Shown here piece after piece: positions 53,796-61,587 of a DNA stretch of 64,000 bases. The notes below the pieces were generated by a model. It saw only the letters and a list, made by a program, of their open reading frames with translations, was not told the DNA's origin and did no database searches. This DNA comes from Lachnospiraceae bacterium (GTDB lineage: Bacteria; Bacillota; Clostridia; Lachnospirales; Lachnospiraceae), in NCBI GenBank assembly GCA_015057505.1, contig SVEG01000014.1:17670-81669 (forward strand), given 5' to 3'. The position numbers and the translations under genes are program-made. How positions within the stretch are numbered: the first letter of the stretch is position 1; the number at the start of each line of letters is the position of its first letter.

Positions 53796-53921
53796 AAAAA
53801 AAGACTTTTCATGCACGAAGAATGCATAAAAGTCTCGCTATTTAATGCAAATGCGGGTAATAACCGTACTGACGCAACTTGCAACGGATAAGATATACCC
53901 GTCAGCTACTCCCTTTTTTCT
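53796..53921 (-). promoter_or_regulatory. Riboswitch-like leader with intrinsic terminator upstream of oadB-type gene
   Basis: The minus-strand leader starts AAAAAAGGGAGTAGC, has an inner CTGACG/CGTCAG helix and a GGTTATTACC hairpin, and ends AGCGAGACTTTT. This layout resembles the yybP-ykoY Mn2+ riboswitch (GGGGAGUAG ... GCAAGACC). A terminator follows directly: AGACTTTTATGCAT pairs with the ATGCATGAAAAGTCT arm and T7 (53802-53835), sharing the CTTTT arm with the aptamer's closing helix, so ligand binding would allow read-through. A Na+ riboswitch is the alternative because the gene is a Na+ pump. Confidence 0.65.
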
Positions 53922-54073
53922 TAATTATATATGTGTTTTCAAATTTGTTCAACTCCTTTTTTTTCATATTATTTATACTTTTTTAATAAAATATTATTTT
54001 TTACCGTATGACATGTATAAATCCTTGTAAATATGTGCTATAATTATATCAATTTTAACCGGAGGATATTATT

Positions 54074-55486
54074 ATGAGAAAAACTAAAATAATTTGTACA
54101 ATAGGTCCAGCATGCGAAGACGAAAAAACTTTAAAAGAAATGTTCCTTGCAGGAATGAATGTTGCAAGACTTAATTTTTCGCACGGTTCTTACGAGGAGC
54201 ATCAGAACAGAATCAACCTTATCAAGAAGCTTCGCTCAGAACTCAACATTCCCGTAGCAATTATGCTCGATACCAAGGGCCCGGAATATAGAATCAAAAC
54301 CTTTAAGGACGGTAAGATTAATCTTAATGAAGGCGACTCATTCTCTTTCGTTACAGATGATATTATCGGTGATAACACACACGTATCCGTAAGCTACAAA
54401 GGTATTGTTAACGACCTCGTTCCCGGAGATAAGATTCTTCTTAGTAACGGTCTTCTAACCTTTGTGGTTAATTCCGTAACCAAGAACGAAGTTATCTGTA
54501 CTGTTATAAACGGTGGCATACTTTCTGACAGAAAAAGTATGAGTTTCCCCAACAAAATTTTAAAACAGGAATATTTAAGTGAACAGGATAAGCAGGATAT
54601 TTTATTTGGTATCAAAAATGATATTGATTTCTTTGCATGTTCATTCGTGTCACAGCGTCAAGACCTAATCGACATTCGCAACTTTATCAACGAAAACGGT
54701 GGTTCCGACATTGAACTTATCGCTAAGATTGAGAACCAGCCCGGTATCGACAACATCGAGGAAATCTGTGCAGAATGTAGCGGTATAATGATTGGTCGTG
54801 GTGATATGGGTGTTGAGATTCCTTTCGAAGAACTTCCCGCCGCGCAGAAGCACCTTATTACAAAGTGCCGTTTGCTTGGCAAGCGTGTTATTACAGCTAC
54901 AGAGATGCTTGAATCCATGATTAACAATCCAAGACCTACAAGAGCTGAGACATCTGACGTTGCCAACGCCGTATATGACGGTTCAAGCGCAATCATGCTC
55001 TCAGGCGAAACTGCTGCAGGTAAATACCCTGTTCTTGCAGTTAAAACCATGGCTTCCATTGCAGAACACACAGAGCAAAACATTCATTACGAGAAACGTT
55101 TCCACAACTCAGACTTTATTATGAAAAATACTTCTGACGCGTTTTCACATGCTGTATGCGGTATGGCAATCGACGTAAATGCCAAGGCCATCGCAATATG
55201 TACTTTGTCAGGTATGACAGCACGTTTTGTTTCACGTTTCCGTCCGCCGGTTGATATTCTCGGAATCACAACCAATGAGAAGACCTGGCACAGACTTGCA
55301 CTCTCTTGGGGTGTAACTCCTGTTATGTGCGAGCACTTTGATTCCAGCGAGGTACTCTTCTATAATGCCAAGAAATTGACCAAAGAAGCTTTTGACCTTA
55401 AGAAAGATGATTGTATCATTATTACAGGCGGTATGACCAACGGAATTTCAGGTAATACAAATATTATTAAGCTTGAGTCGTTTTAA
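54074..55486 (+). CDS. pyk: Pyruvate kinase
   Basis: A 470-residue glycolytic enzyme that makes pyruvate and ATP from phosphoenolpyruvate. TKIICTIGPAC and NFSHGSYEEH near the start, MLDTKGPE, catalytic-lysine region LIAKIENQPG, and MIGRGDMGVEIP are present, with the C-terminal regulatory domain. It lacks the extra phosphotransfer-like C-terminal domain of Bacillus enzymes. TATAAT at 54039-54044 and CGGAGG before the ATG; monocistronic, with a terminator at 55496. Confidence 0.96.
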   Translation: MRKTKIICTIGPACEDEKTLKEMFLAGMNVARLNFSHGSYEEHQNRINLIKKLRSELNIPVAIMLDTKGPEYRIKTFKDGKINLNEGDSFSFVTDDIIGDNTHVSVSYKGIVNDLVPGDKILLSNGLLTFVVNSVTKNEVICTVINGGILSDRKSMSFPNKILKQEYLSEQDKQDILFGIKNDIDFFACSFVSQRQDLIDIRNFINENGGSDIELIAKIENQPGIDNIEEICAECSGIMIGRGDMGVEIPFEELPAAQKHLITKCRLLGKRVITATEMLESMINNPRPTRAETSDVANAVYDGSSAIMLSGETAAGKYPVLAVKTMASIAEHTEQNIHYEKRFHNSDFIMKNTSDAFSHAVCGMAIDVNAKAIAICTLSGMTARFVSRFRPPVDILGITTNEKTWHRLALSWGVTPVMCEHFDSSEVLFYNAKKLTKEAFDLKKDDCIIITGGMTNGISGNTNIIKLESF

Positions 55487-55495
55487 GTAAATTAA

Positions 55496-55530
55496 AAGAG
55501 CATTAGCTTCGTAGCTGATGCTCTTATTTT
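55496..55530 (+). terminator. Intrinsic terminator of pyk (bidirectional)
   Basis: AAGAGCATTAGCT pairs with AGCTGATGCTCTT around TCGT, followed by ATTTTG. It lies between two convergent genes, so it may end both. Confidence 0.88.
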
Positions 55531-55532
55531 GT

Positions 55533-56414
55533 TTAGTTATTAATATCTTCAATTTCCACAGAACTGCCTGCAGTAACATCTCCTTCTACATTTTTACAAG
55601 TAACTTTTCCTCCTGCCGTAACATCTCCTGCAACATCTTCACATTCAACATTTCTACCGGCTGTTACATCTCCGCCAACAGTGGTACACTTTACATCTCC
55701 GCTAGCTTCCACATACTCTCCAACCGCTCCACAGTTCACTCCTCCACCGGCTTCTACATAGTCTCCTACAGGTCCACAGTTTACTCCACCTCCGGCTTCT
55801 ACATAGTCTCCTACAGGTCCACAATTCACTCCACCTCTGGCTTCTACATAATCTCCGACACATCCGCAGTTTACTCCGCCTCCGGCTTCCACATAATCTC
55901 CGACATTTCCACAGTTTACTCCGCCTCCGGCATTTACACTTCCGTTAATATCGCCTTCAATATTGGCGTTTCCCCATATTTCAACAGTGTCAACGTCTTC
56001 AAGCTCGCCGCCTTCTATGTATAACGGAATCTTGATCTGAGGGTCATAATTATCCTGTCTCAAAAGTTTTCTACCTTTAAACTGAACAATTCTAAGTACA
56101 TTATCGTCCGGTAAACCTACTTCTTTACCTATCTTGCTATTCGTCTCTGCATTATCGTCAGAAATCTTACCAGCATTCAAACTTCCTTTATTATTTACAA
56201 ACTCGACACCACGCAAAAGATAATCTATCGAAACTTTCATAATATCAGCTATTACAGGAAGTAATTCTATATCAGGATATGACTGCGCACACTCCCACTT
56301 GCTTACAGCCTGCACCGAAATTCCAAGCTTTTCAGAAAGTTGTTCCTGTGACATACCCTTACTTTTTCTCAAATCCCTAAGTGTTTCCGAAAATATTTTA
56401 TTGTCCATTCGCAT
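55533..56414 (-). CDS. XRE-type HTH protein with a cysteine-bearing 15-residue solenoid repeat
   Basis: A 293-residue protein. The N-terminus is a Cro/CI-type helix-turn-helix (about residues 9-62; LRKSKGMSQEQLSEKLGISVQAVSKWE-like). A middle region of about 90 residues follows, then about nine 15-residue repeats (about residues 160-285; typical unit GGGVNCGPVGDYVEA), probably a parallel beta-solenoid. A Cys sits at the same place in about eight repeats, which would line up on one edge. No membrane segment. The repeat gene tail converges with pyk. Regulated genes unknown. AAGGAG precedes the ATG. Confidence 0.8.
   Translation of the reverse strand: MRMDNKIFSETLRDLRKSKGMSQEQLSEKLGISVQAVSKWECAQSYPDIELLPVIADIMKVSIDYLLRGVEFVNNKGSLNAGKISDDNAETNSKIGKEVGLPDDNVLRIVQFKGRKLLRQDNYDPQIKIPLYIEGGELEDVDTVEIWGNANIEGDINGSVNAGGGVNCGNVGDYVEAGGGVNCGCVGDYVEARGGVNCGPVGDYVEAGGGVNCGPVGDYVEAGGGVNCGAVGEYVEASGDVKCTTVGGDVTAGRNVECEDVAGDVTAGGKVTCKNVEGDVTAGSSVEIEDINN
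55705..55929. repeat. Five 45-bp tandem repeats in the HTH-solenoid gene
   Basis: Units start at 55705, 55750, 55795, 55840 and 55885, each 45 bp, and are highly alike at DNA level; flanking units are more degenerate. Each encodes a 15-residue coil with NCG. The repeats are in frame, so length change by slippage would keep the protein intact. Confidence 0.85.
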
Positions 56415-56531
56415 TCCCTCTCCTTATGTTCTTTGATGAAGCAAGTATATCATGCGATACCGTAAAATAACACATAGTGTTAGTGGAATTTAATATTTTT
56501 CATATCAACTGTTGGTTGAATTGATAATAAC

Positions 56532-56564
56532 AAAAAAGAGAGAACCATCAAGATTCTCTCTTTT
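56532..56564 (-). terminator. Intrinsic terminator after the tRNA pair
   Basis: On the minus strand AAAAGAGAGAA pairs with TTCTCTCTTTT around TCTTGATGG, then TTTTTTG. It lies just 3 bases beyond the tRNA-Pro end. Confidence 0.9.
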
Positions 56565-56566
56565 AG

Positions 56567-56640
56567 TCGGGGCGACAGGATTTGAACCTGCGACCTCCCG
56601 GTCCCTAACCGGACGCTCTACCAAGCTGAGCCACGCTCCG
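56567..56640 (-). tRNA. tRNA-Pro (anticodon AGG)
   Basis: Cloverleaf is complete: acceptor, D arm (GCTC...GAGC), anticodon loop TTAGGGA with anticodon AGG, variable loop AGGTC, T arm GCAGG-TTCAAAT-CCTGT, discriminator A. The acceptor stem has one A-C mismatch at pair 4-69 (5' CGGAGCG; 3' CGCCCCG). Encoded 5 bases after tRNA-Asn on the same strand. Confidence 0.93.
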
Positions 56641-56645
56641 ATAAG

Positions 56646-56718
56646 CTCCCCCTGTTGGACTCGAACCAACGACACTGCGGTTAACAGCCGCATGCTCTAC
56701 CGACTGAGCTAAGGAGGA
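56646..56718 (-). tRNA. tRNA-Asn (anticodon GTT)
   Basis: Acceptor stem TCCTCCT/AGGGGGA (one T-G pair), D arm with TCGG, anticodon loop CTGTTAA (GTT), T arm GTTGG-TTCGAGT-CCAAC, discriminator G. First gene of a two-tRNA transcript with its own promoter at 56738-56766. Confidence 0.96.
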
Positions 56719-56737
56719 ATACCTCAAAACATGTGTT

Positions 56738-56766
56738 ATTATATAAAATATACCGGCAAATGTCAA
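56738..56766 (-). promoter_or_regulatory. tRNA promoter (consensus sigma-A)
   Basis: On the minus strand TTGACA (56761-56766), exactly 17 bases, TATAAT (56738-56743): a perfect consensus promoter, 20 bases before tRNA-Asn, as expected for stable-RNA genes. Confidence 0.93.
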
Positions 56767-56850
56767 GCAGAATTTAAAAGTTTTTTATACTTTTTTCCGC
56801 CGCATATTTCAGTATACTCATAACATCAGTTTTAATCCCGTAAATACCGC

Positions 56851-57222
56851 TTACACATCGTCAATATCTTCCATTGTATCAGAACCGATATCAAGCATAT
56901 TAACAGTACGACGCTTAATTCTGGCTTCTTCCGATGCCTGTAAAATAAAGTCCTTAATCTTTCTTGAATGCTTAATATGAAGAATTGTAAGTGTAGGGTG
57001 TGTCGTATCTCCTGTGTGGCACACAATTGTTCCGAGCCCAAAGATTCTCTCCATAAGCGACCTTGTAAGCTGTACGTCTTGCACTTTATACATATAGCAA
57101 TCATTCTCTACTATCTTGAAAAAGCCTGTAGCGATAGTAATCATGTCCTCTTTAACAAAATACTTTGTAAATGTGAACGGAAGGCCCAAGAACAGCCAAC
57201 GTTTTCTCTCGTAATATTCCAT
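56851..57222 (-). CDS. Bacterial PH-domain protein
   Basis: A 123-residue protein made of one YdbT/bPH2-type PH domain (beta-rich: LGLPFTFTKYFVKEDMITIATGFFKIVENDCYMYKVQDVQL) with a C-terminal acidic tail. PH domains of this group are usually membrane-linked repeats; here a short form has no membrane helix. GGGAGG lies 7 bases before the ATG used. Downstream of the rplT terminator region. Function unknown. Confidence 0.75.
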   Translation of the reverse strand: MEYYERKRWLFLGLPFTFTKYFVKEDMITIATGFFKIVENDCYMYKVQDVQLTRSLMERIFGLGTIVCHTGDTTHPTLTILHIKHSRKIKDFILQASEEARIKRRTVNMLDIGSDTMEDIDDV

Positions 57223-57245
57223 ATCCATACCTCCCAATACAATTA

Positions 57246-57278
57246 AACCTCTTCTGCCGGATTCCGACAAAAGAGGTT
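57246..57278 (-). terminator. Terminator-like hairpin after rplT
   Basis: On the minus strand AACCTCTTTTGTCGG pairs with CCGGCAGAAGAGGTT. The T-run after it is short (TTTAATTG), so read-through to the PH-domain gene is possible. Confidence 0.6.
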
Positions 57279-57289
57279 AAGTATACTTA

Positions 57290-57646
57290 TTAAGCTAATT
57301 TGCCCTTTGCAATCTCTGCAAGTGCTGCAAAGCCTTCAGCATCGTTGATAGCCATATCAGAAAGAACCTTTCTGTTAAGCTCAATGTTAGCGAGCTTTAA
57401 GCCGTACATGAATCTGCTGTATGAAAGTCCGTTGATTCTTGCTGCAGCGTTGATACGAGCGATCCAGAGACTTCTGAACTGTCTCTTTCTCTGCTTTCTG
57501 CCTGCATATGATGTTGTTAAAGCTCTCATTACAGACTGCTTTGCAATTCTGTACTGCTTTGAACGAGCTCCTCTATAGCCTTTAGCTAACTTTAATACTC
57601 TGTTATGTCTTTTCTTAGCGTTTAAACCGCCTTTTACTCTTGCCAT
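57290..57646 (-). CDS. rplT: 50S ribosomal protein L20
   Basis: A 118-residue basic protein that binds 23S rRNA early in assembly and, in Firmicutes, regulates its own operon by binding the infC leader. The sequence starts [18 protein letters not shown] with the RGARSKQYR block. Last gene of infC-rpmI-rplT, AGGAGG before the ATG. Confidence 0.97.
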   Translation of the reverse strand: MARVKGGLNAKKRHNRVLKLAKGYRGARSKQYRIAKQSVMRALTTSYAGRKQRKRQFRSLWIARINAAARINGLSYSRFMYGLKLANIELNRKVLSDMAINDAEGFAALAEIAKGKLA

Positions 57647-57676
57647 TTCGTCATTCCTCCTTTTCTACAATTCACC

Positions 57677-57874
57677 TTATAAATACGGCATGATCTTCTT
57701 CATGTTCTTTACATTTGTCTCATCAACAACTGTAGATTTACGAAGATTTCTCTTTCTCTTTGTAGTCTTCTTGGTAAGAATGTGGCTCTTGTATGCTTTC
57801 ATTCTAACTAATTTACCTGTTCCAGTCTTCTTAAAACGCTTTGCTGCTGATTTGTTTGTTTTTACCTTAGGCAT
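57677..57874 (-). CDS. rpmI: 50S ribosomal protein L35
   Basis: A 65-residue basic protein ([20 protein letters not shown] start) typical of bacterial L35. Second gene of the infC operon, AAGGAGG before the ATG. Short for a gene but the family match is complete. Confidence 0.97.
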   Translation of the reverse strand: MPKVKTNKSAAKRFKKTGTGKLVRMKAYKSHILTKKTTKRKRNLRKSTVVDETNVKNMKKIMPYL

Positions 57875-57895
57875 TTTAAAATCCTCCTTAATATA

Positions 57896-58408
57896 TTACT
57901 TGTTATTCTTAGCTGCCAAAAACATCATCATGCTTCTGCCTTCTAACTTGGCTGCCTTTTCAACTACTGCGATATCAGAAAGCTTCTCAGCAAATGTATC
58001 CAAAACTACTTTGCTTGTAGCCATATGAGACATCTCTCTACCACGGAAACGCAAAGTAACTTTAACTTTATCACCTTTTTCAATAAACTTTCTGGCTGCA
58101 TTAGCCTTAGTGTTCAAGTCGTTATCCTCGATGTTAGGTGTTAAACGTACTTCCTTTACCTCAATAACCTTCTGCTTCTTCTTGGCTTCTTTTTCTCTTC
58201 TTGCCAATTCATAACGATACTTACCATAATCGATAATCTTACATACCGGCGGAACTGCTGTCGGCGCAATCTTTACAAGATCGAGTTCTGCTTCCTTAGC
58301 AAGCTTCAACGCTTCCTTAGCAGACATAACACCTAACTGCTCTCCGTCTTCACCAATCAAACGGACTTCCTTGTCTCTGATTTGTTCGTTAATCATTAAT
58401 TCGCTAAT
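57896..58408 (-). CDS. infC: Translation initiation factor IF-3 (AUU start)
   Basis: IF-3 keeps the 30S subunit free and checks the start codon. About 170 residues if the ATT at 58408 is the start: GGAGG lies 9 bases ahead of ATT AGC GAA TTA ATG, in frame, and Bacillus-type IF-3 also begins with AUU (I/M-S-x-x-M). The later ATG (58396) has no good site. Rare AUU starts let IF-3 control its own translation. Heads the rpmI-rplT operon with an attenuator leader at 58409-58624. Confidence 0.95.
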   Translation of the reverse strand: MSELMINEQIRDKEVRLIGEDGEQLGVMSAKEALKLAKEAELDLVKIAPTAVPPVCKIIDYGKYRYELARREKEAKKKQKVIEVKEVRLTPNIEDNDLNTKANAARKFIEKGDKVKVTLRFRGREMSHMATSKVVLDTFAEKLSDIAVVEKAAKLEGRSMMMFLAAKNNK

Positions 58409-58624
58409 AGTCGTGCACCTCCAAATGATTGTCCGGATTATCCGGCTCTACATGTTATGTTTCGTCCACTTTTCTTGGATAAAAAAAGGTGGACAGCATA
58501 AGACTATCCACCATTCATATACAATGACACACAAAAATATCATAATATTTGAAAATATTAACCCGAGTCGCCCTTGCGCTGAGGTGAGAGTGGATACTCT
58601 ACTTTGTTGGCTGTTTCACACAGC
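58409..58624 (-). promoter_or_regulatory. infC leader with attenuator (L20-leader type)
   Basis: About 216 bases of untranslated leader before infC. It contains GAGTATCCACTCTCACCTC...GCGAAG-like repeats and an internal intrinsic terminator: GGTGGATAG pairs with CTGTCCACC, followed by seven T (58481-58512). In Firmicutes L20 binding to this leader lowers infC-rpmI-rplT expression. The layout here fits that transcription attenuation. Confidence 0.82.
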
Positions 58625-58630
58625 ATTGAT

Positions 58631-58659
58631 ATTATAGCACCCACTTTTATTGTTGTCAA
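58631..58659 (-). promoter_or_regulatory. infC operon promoter (consensus sigma-A)
   Basis: On the minus strand TTGACA (58654-58659), exactly 17 bases, TATAAT (58631-58636). Transcription should start near 58624. The -35 lies 8 bases downstream of the stop of the gene at 58667. Confidence 0.92.
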
Positions 58660-58666
58660 CTGTTTT

Positions 58667-59317
58667 TTATTTTTTATTTTCCCATTTATAATCCAACACA
58701 TTTAGATTTGAATATCCATTCCTTATACTACGTAGCTCATCTGCTAAAACACCAATATATTTCGCCACAAATTCCTCAAGCATACTTTCTGTCAACAAAA
58801 CAGTTTTTTCATTAGACAGTTCAACAATATCATTTTTATAATCATCAATTATTTTCGGAATATCAAATTCAGTTATTTCATTTAATGATTCTTGTTCAAA
58901 AGTTTTGGGCAATTCCAAATAGCTTGGCAATGCATATTTTCGTACTATATACGAATTAAGGATATGATAATCGTTATGTAAAATATCCAATTCATAACTT
59001 TTTATCTTTTCCATAAAACGTTTTTCATAATACAGAAAATATCTATAAAACGCATCTTCCACCAAATGCGCATAATATCCAAGATACAAATCATCATTAA
59101 TAATCTTATCTTGAAATCTCTTAAAGAAATCCTGAAAATCAAAATACAAACAATTTTCCGCCGAAATATACTTGATAAAATGAGCAACCTTTCTATTAGC
59201 CGGATTTATATATGCATCAGGTAAAATACTTCCGAATAAAAACCTGTTTTTATCAAACAATTCTATCTTATCCGAAAGCAATGTACCAAACAGCATATGT
59301 ATAGTTCTTTGAGCCAT
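58667..59317 (-). CDS. Zinc-dependent phospholipase C-like protein
   Basis: A 216-residue helical protein with spaced His/Asp residues (FGSILPDAY; GYYAHLVEDAFYR) like the S1/P1-nuclease/phospholipase C zinc fold. No signal peptide. It is a shorter, diverged relative of the gene upstream (59350), with 32 bases between them. The N-terminal His ligand of true PLCs is not obvious, so activity is uncertain. GGGGG precedes the ATG. Confidence 0.6.
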   Translation of the reverse strand: MAQRTIHMLFGTLLSDKIELFDKNRFLFGSILPDAYINPANRKVAHFIKYISAENCLYFDFQDFFKRFQDKIINDDLYLGYYAHLVEDAFYRYFLYYEKRFMEKIKSYELDILHNDYHILNSYIVRKYALPSYLELPKTFEQESLNEITEFDIPKIIDDYKNDIVELSNEKTVLLTESMLEEFVAKYIGVLADELRSIRNGYSNLNVLDYKWENKK

Positions 59318-59349
59318 ACTTTAATCCCCCTTGAAATTTTAGCATAATC

Positions 59350-60036
59350 TTATTTAAGCAAAACTTCCAACTCTTCCATTATCTCTTTCACAGCAAAAGC
59401 AATAAATTCCTCAATATCTTCTGTGTTAATGTACAAAATCTCACGTTCCTTAATTCCGGGTAAATACTTGTTAGTCCACCACCACATGGACCCATTAATA
59501 TAGTCTTTCTCAATCCATCCGGGTAATCCAAAGTCTGCAGCTTCACTTCTTAGCTCCGCAAATAATTCATCAATTTCCGGATAACGCTCAAGCAGATATG
59601 CATCCAATGCCTCTAAATCGTTAACACACATGTGATAAAATTCACGGTCACTTGATACAAGCCCTCGTTCATTTGCCTTCTTTAATAACTTTTGGCGAAT
59701 CGTTCCGTGATTACACTTATCAGTCAACAGGTGCACCAGATAGCCAATATTAAAATCACGCTGAGCCAAATCAGATTCATTGCTAATATATTTCTGAATA
59801 AATTCCCGTACCCTATCCGTGAAAATTGCCATTTGGTCCGGTTCCAACCACTCTGCATCCCTAATATTCTCACGCAGATGCACTCTCTTCTTGTCCTCTC
59901 TTACCGCATCAGGCTTAGCTGTTATTGTATCAGGTGCTAAAATCCCCAAATAATATGCTCTCTTATTCTGCACCAAGTCCGGCTTCTTCGTCCACAACTC
60001 CTTAGCTACTGCAAGGTGTGCTATAGTATTTGACAT
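59350..60036 (-). CDS. Zinc-dependent phospholipase C-like protein
   Basis: A 228-residue protein of the zinc-dependent phospholipase C/S1 nuclease-like superfamily: TIAHLAVAKEL at the start, YYLGILAPDTI, KKRVHLREN, GYLVHLLTDKCNH (His-x3-Asp-x3-His). These supply His/Asp ligands for a multi-zinc site. No signal peptide, which is unusual for a secreted phospholipase. A paralog lies downstream; both may act on phosphodiesters in the cytoplasm. Confidence 0.7.
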   Translation of the reverse strand: MSNTIAHLAVAKELWTKKPDLVQNKRAYYLGILAPDTITAKPDAVREDKKRVHLRENIRDAEWLEPDQMAIFTDRVREFIQKYISNESDLAQRDFNIGYLVHLLTDKCNHGTIRQKLLKKANERGLVSSDREFYHMCVNDLEALDAYLLERYPEIDELFAELRSEAADFGLPGWIEKDYINGSMWWWTNKYLPGIKEREILYINTEDIEEFIAFAVKEIMEELEVLLK

Positions 60037-60090
60037 TATAATATCCCCCTGTCACAAAAAGTTTGCCAAAATTACTTTTCTGTTTCAAAC

Positions 60091-61581
60091 CTAAAATTCA
60101 TATTTAAAATACTCAAAATCCGCATTGCCGCCAAGTTCCTTAGTCGCGTAGTTATAAAGACCGATTCTGTAACCCATAAAATGATCAAGCGTATAAAGCA
60201 TCTTCAGGCTCACACCAAGCTTTGTCCAACTCTCGCCGTCAAGTGAATAGAAAAATTCTGCCATATCCACGCTATCTTCAAAGTCAAAGAATACTTTAAG
60301 ATAAACATCCTTGCCTTCAAGTTTTTTCTTTTCCTGTACGCCGTCCTTGGTAGTCATCTCAATGTATGCACCATCTTCTTCCTTAGACACGCCTACAGTA
60401 CCATAATTGCTCTGAAGTGCTACAAATCCTGCATGGTCACCAACCTTCAAACCATCAAACTCAAGATGTGTATATGCCGTACATTTAGGTCCGATGGTTC
60501 TCTGTGTAAGTGTATTTCTTGCATCAAGTATGCTTGTAGCAAGCTGTGCAGTCTCGAGGCGTAAGTAACCCGGTCTCTCAGTAAATGACCACTTATCATT
60601 TATCGGATTGTGATTCCACTGCCAGTTAAGCGCAAGCTTGTTCTCCTCATGACTAAAATCATCACTGATAACTATATCGTACTTGCCTGACTCCTCAAAC
60701 GGACTTTCAAAACTCTCCGGCACCTTGCCGTCGATTCCGAACACAGGCCAGTTATCCTCCCATTTCACAGGAAGAATACACGGAATACGGCCTACTGCGT
60801 CATGATCCTGGAAAAGCATAGAAAACCACTGTCCGTCAGGCGTATCAAAAATCGCGCCCTGTGCAACGCCCTTATTATGATAACCAAGGTCATCATCCAT
60901 AACAATTTTTCTCTCATACGGTCCGAGAAGTTCCTTAGAACGATAGCAAATCTCTCTTCTTCTGCCATTACCGTCAATCGGCCACTCTATAAAGATAAGA
61001 TAATAATAGCCGTTTATTTTATAAACATGACAGCCCTCGCATCTGAGCCCGATATTCTCCTTAGGAGTTGAGAAAAGGAGCTGGTCGATACCTCCTTCAA
61101 GCACACCTGAACAATCAGGCTTAAGCTCTGTAATTCTTACATCACCGCAGTTGTAGAAAATAAATACTCTTCCGTCATCATCAAAAAGAATCGACGGGTC
61201 ATGGAATTTGCCCTGAAGCACAAATCTGTCCCAATCTCCGCTCTCAATATCCTTCGTATGATAGATATAGGTCTGATTCATATCATTACATACAAAGCAT
61301 GCATAGAACGTACCATTGTTATACCTTAAGCTTGTTGCCCATTGGCCTCTTCCATATACATACTTACCGTTCTTAAGCTCATAGCCGTCATTATCCTCGA
61401 TTTTGTCATATATGTACGACTGAATATACCAGTTAGCCAGGTCCGTAGACTTCATAATAGGGCATCCCGGCATTACATGCATGGTCGTACTTACCATATA
61501 ATAATTGTCGCCGTGTCTAAGCACATCCACATCCGGAATGTCACTGAAAATAATAGGATTTTTAATAATTGCTTTGCTCAT
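60091..61581 (-). CDS. Glycoside hydrolase family 43 (beta-xylosidase/arabinofuranosidase type), cytoplasmic
   Basis: A 496-residue two-domain enzyme: a five-bladed propeller (about 1-310) with catalytic Asp in PDVD (D17), Asp128 in FHDPSI and Glu182 in CEGCHV, then a C-terminal beta-sandwich (about 325-495). Releases xylose or arabinose from imported oligosaccharides; no signal peptide, so it acts inside. Next to a HAD phosphatase. AAAGG before the ATG. Exact subfamily not decided. Confidence 0.88.
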   Translation of the reverse strand: MSKAIIKNPIIFSDIPDVDVLRHGDNYYMVSTTMHVMPGCPIMKSTDLANWYIQSYIYDKIEDNDGYELKNGKYVYGRGQWATSLRYNNGTFYACFVCNDMNQTYIYHTKDIESGDWDRFVLQGKFHDPSILFDDDGRVFIFYNCGDVRITELKPDCSGVLEGGIDQLLFSTPKENIGLRCEGCHVYKINGYYYLIFIEWPIDGNGRRREICYRSKELLGPYERKIVMDDDLGYHNKGVAQGAIFDTPDGQWFSMLFQDHDAVGRIPCILPVKWEDNWPVFGIDGKVPESFESPFEESGKYDIVISDDFSHEENKLALNWQWNHNPINDKWSFTERPGYLRLETAQLATSILDARNTLTQRTIGPKCTAYTHLEFDGLKVGDHAGFVALQSNYGTVGVSKEEDGAYIEMTTKDGVQEKKKLEGKDVYLKVFFDFEDSVDMAEFFYSLDGESWTKLGVSLKMLYTLDHFMGYRIGLYNYATKELGGNADFEYFKYEF

Positions 61582-61587
61582 CTTTTG

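Noticed and set aside
55705..55929. CRISPR-like array
   Set aside because: The 45-bp units are continuous in-frame coding repeats with no unique spacers.
56832..57104. Minus-strand 90-residue frame overlapping the PH-domain gene
   Set aside because: The other frame encodes a recognisable PH domain with a ribosome site; this one does not.
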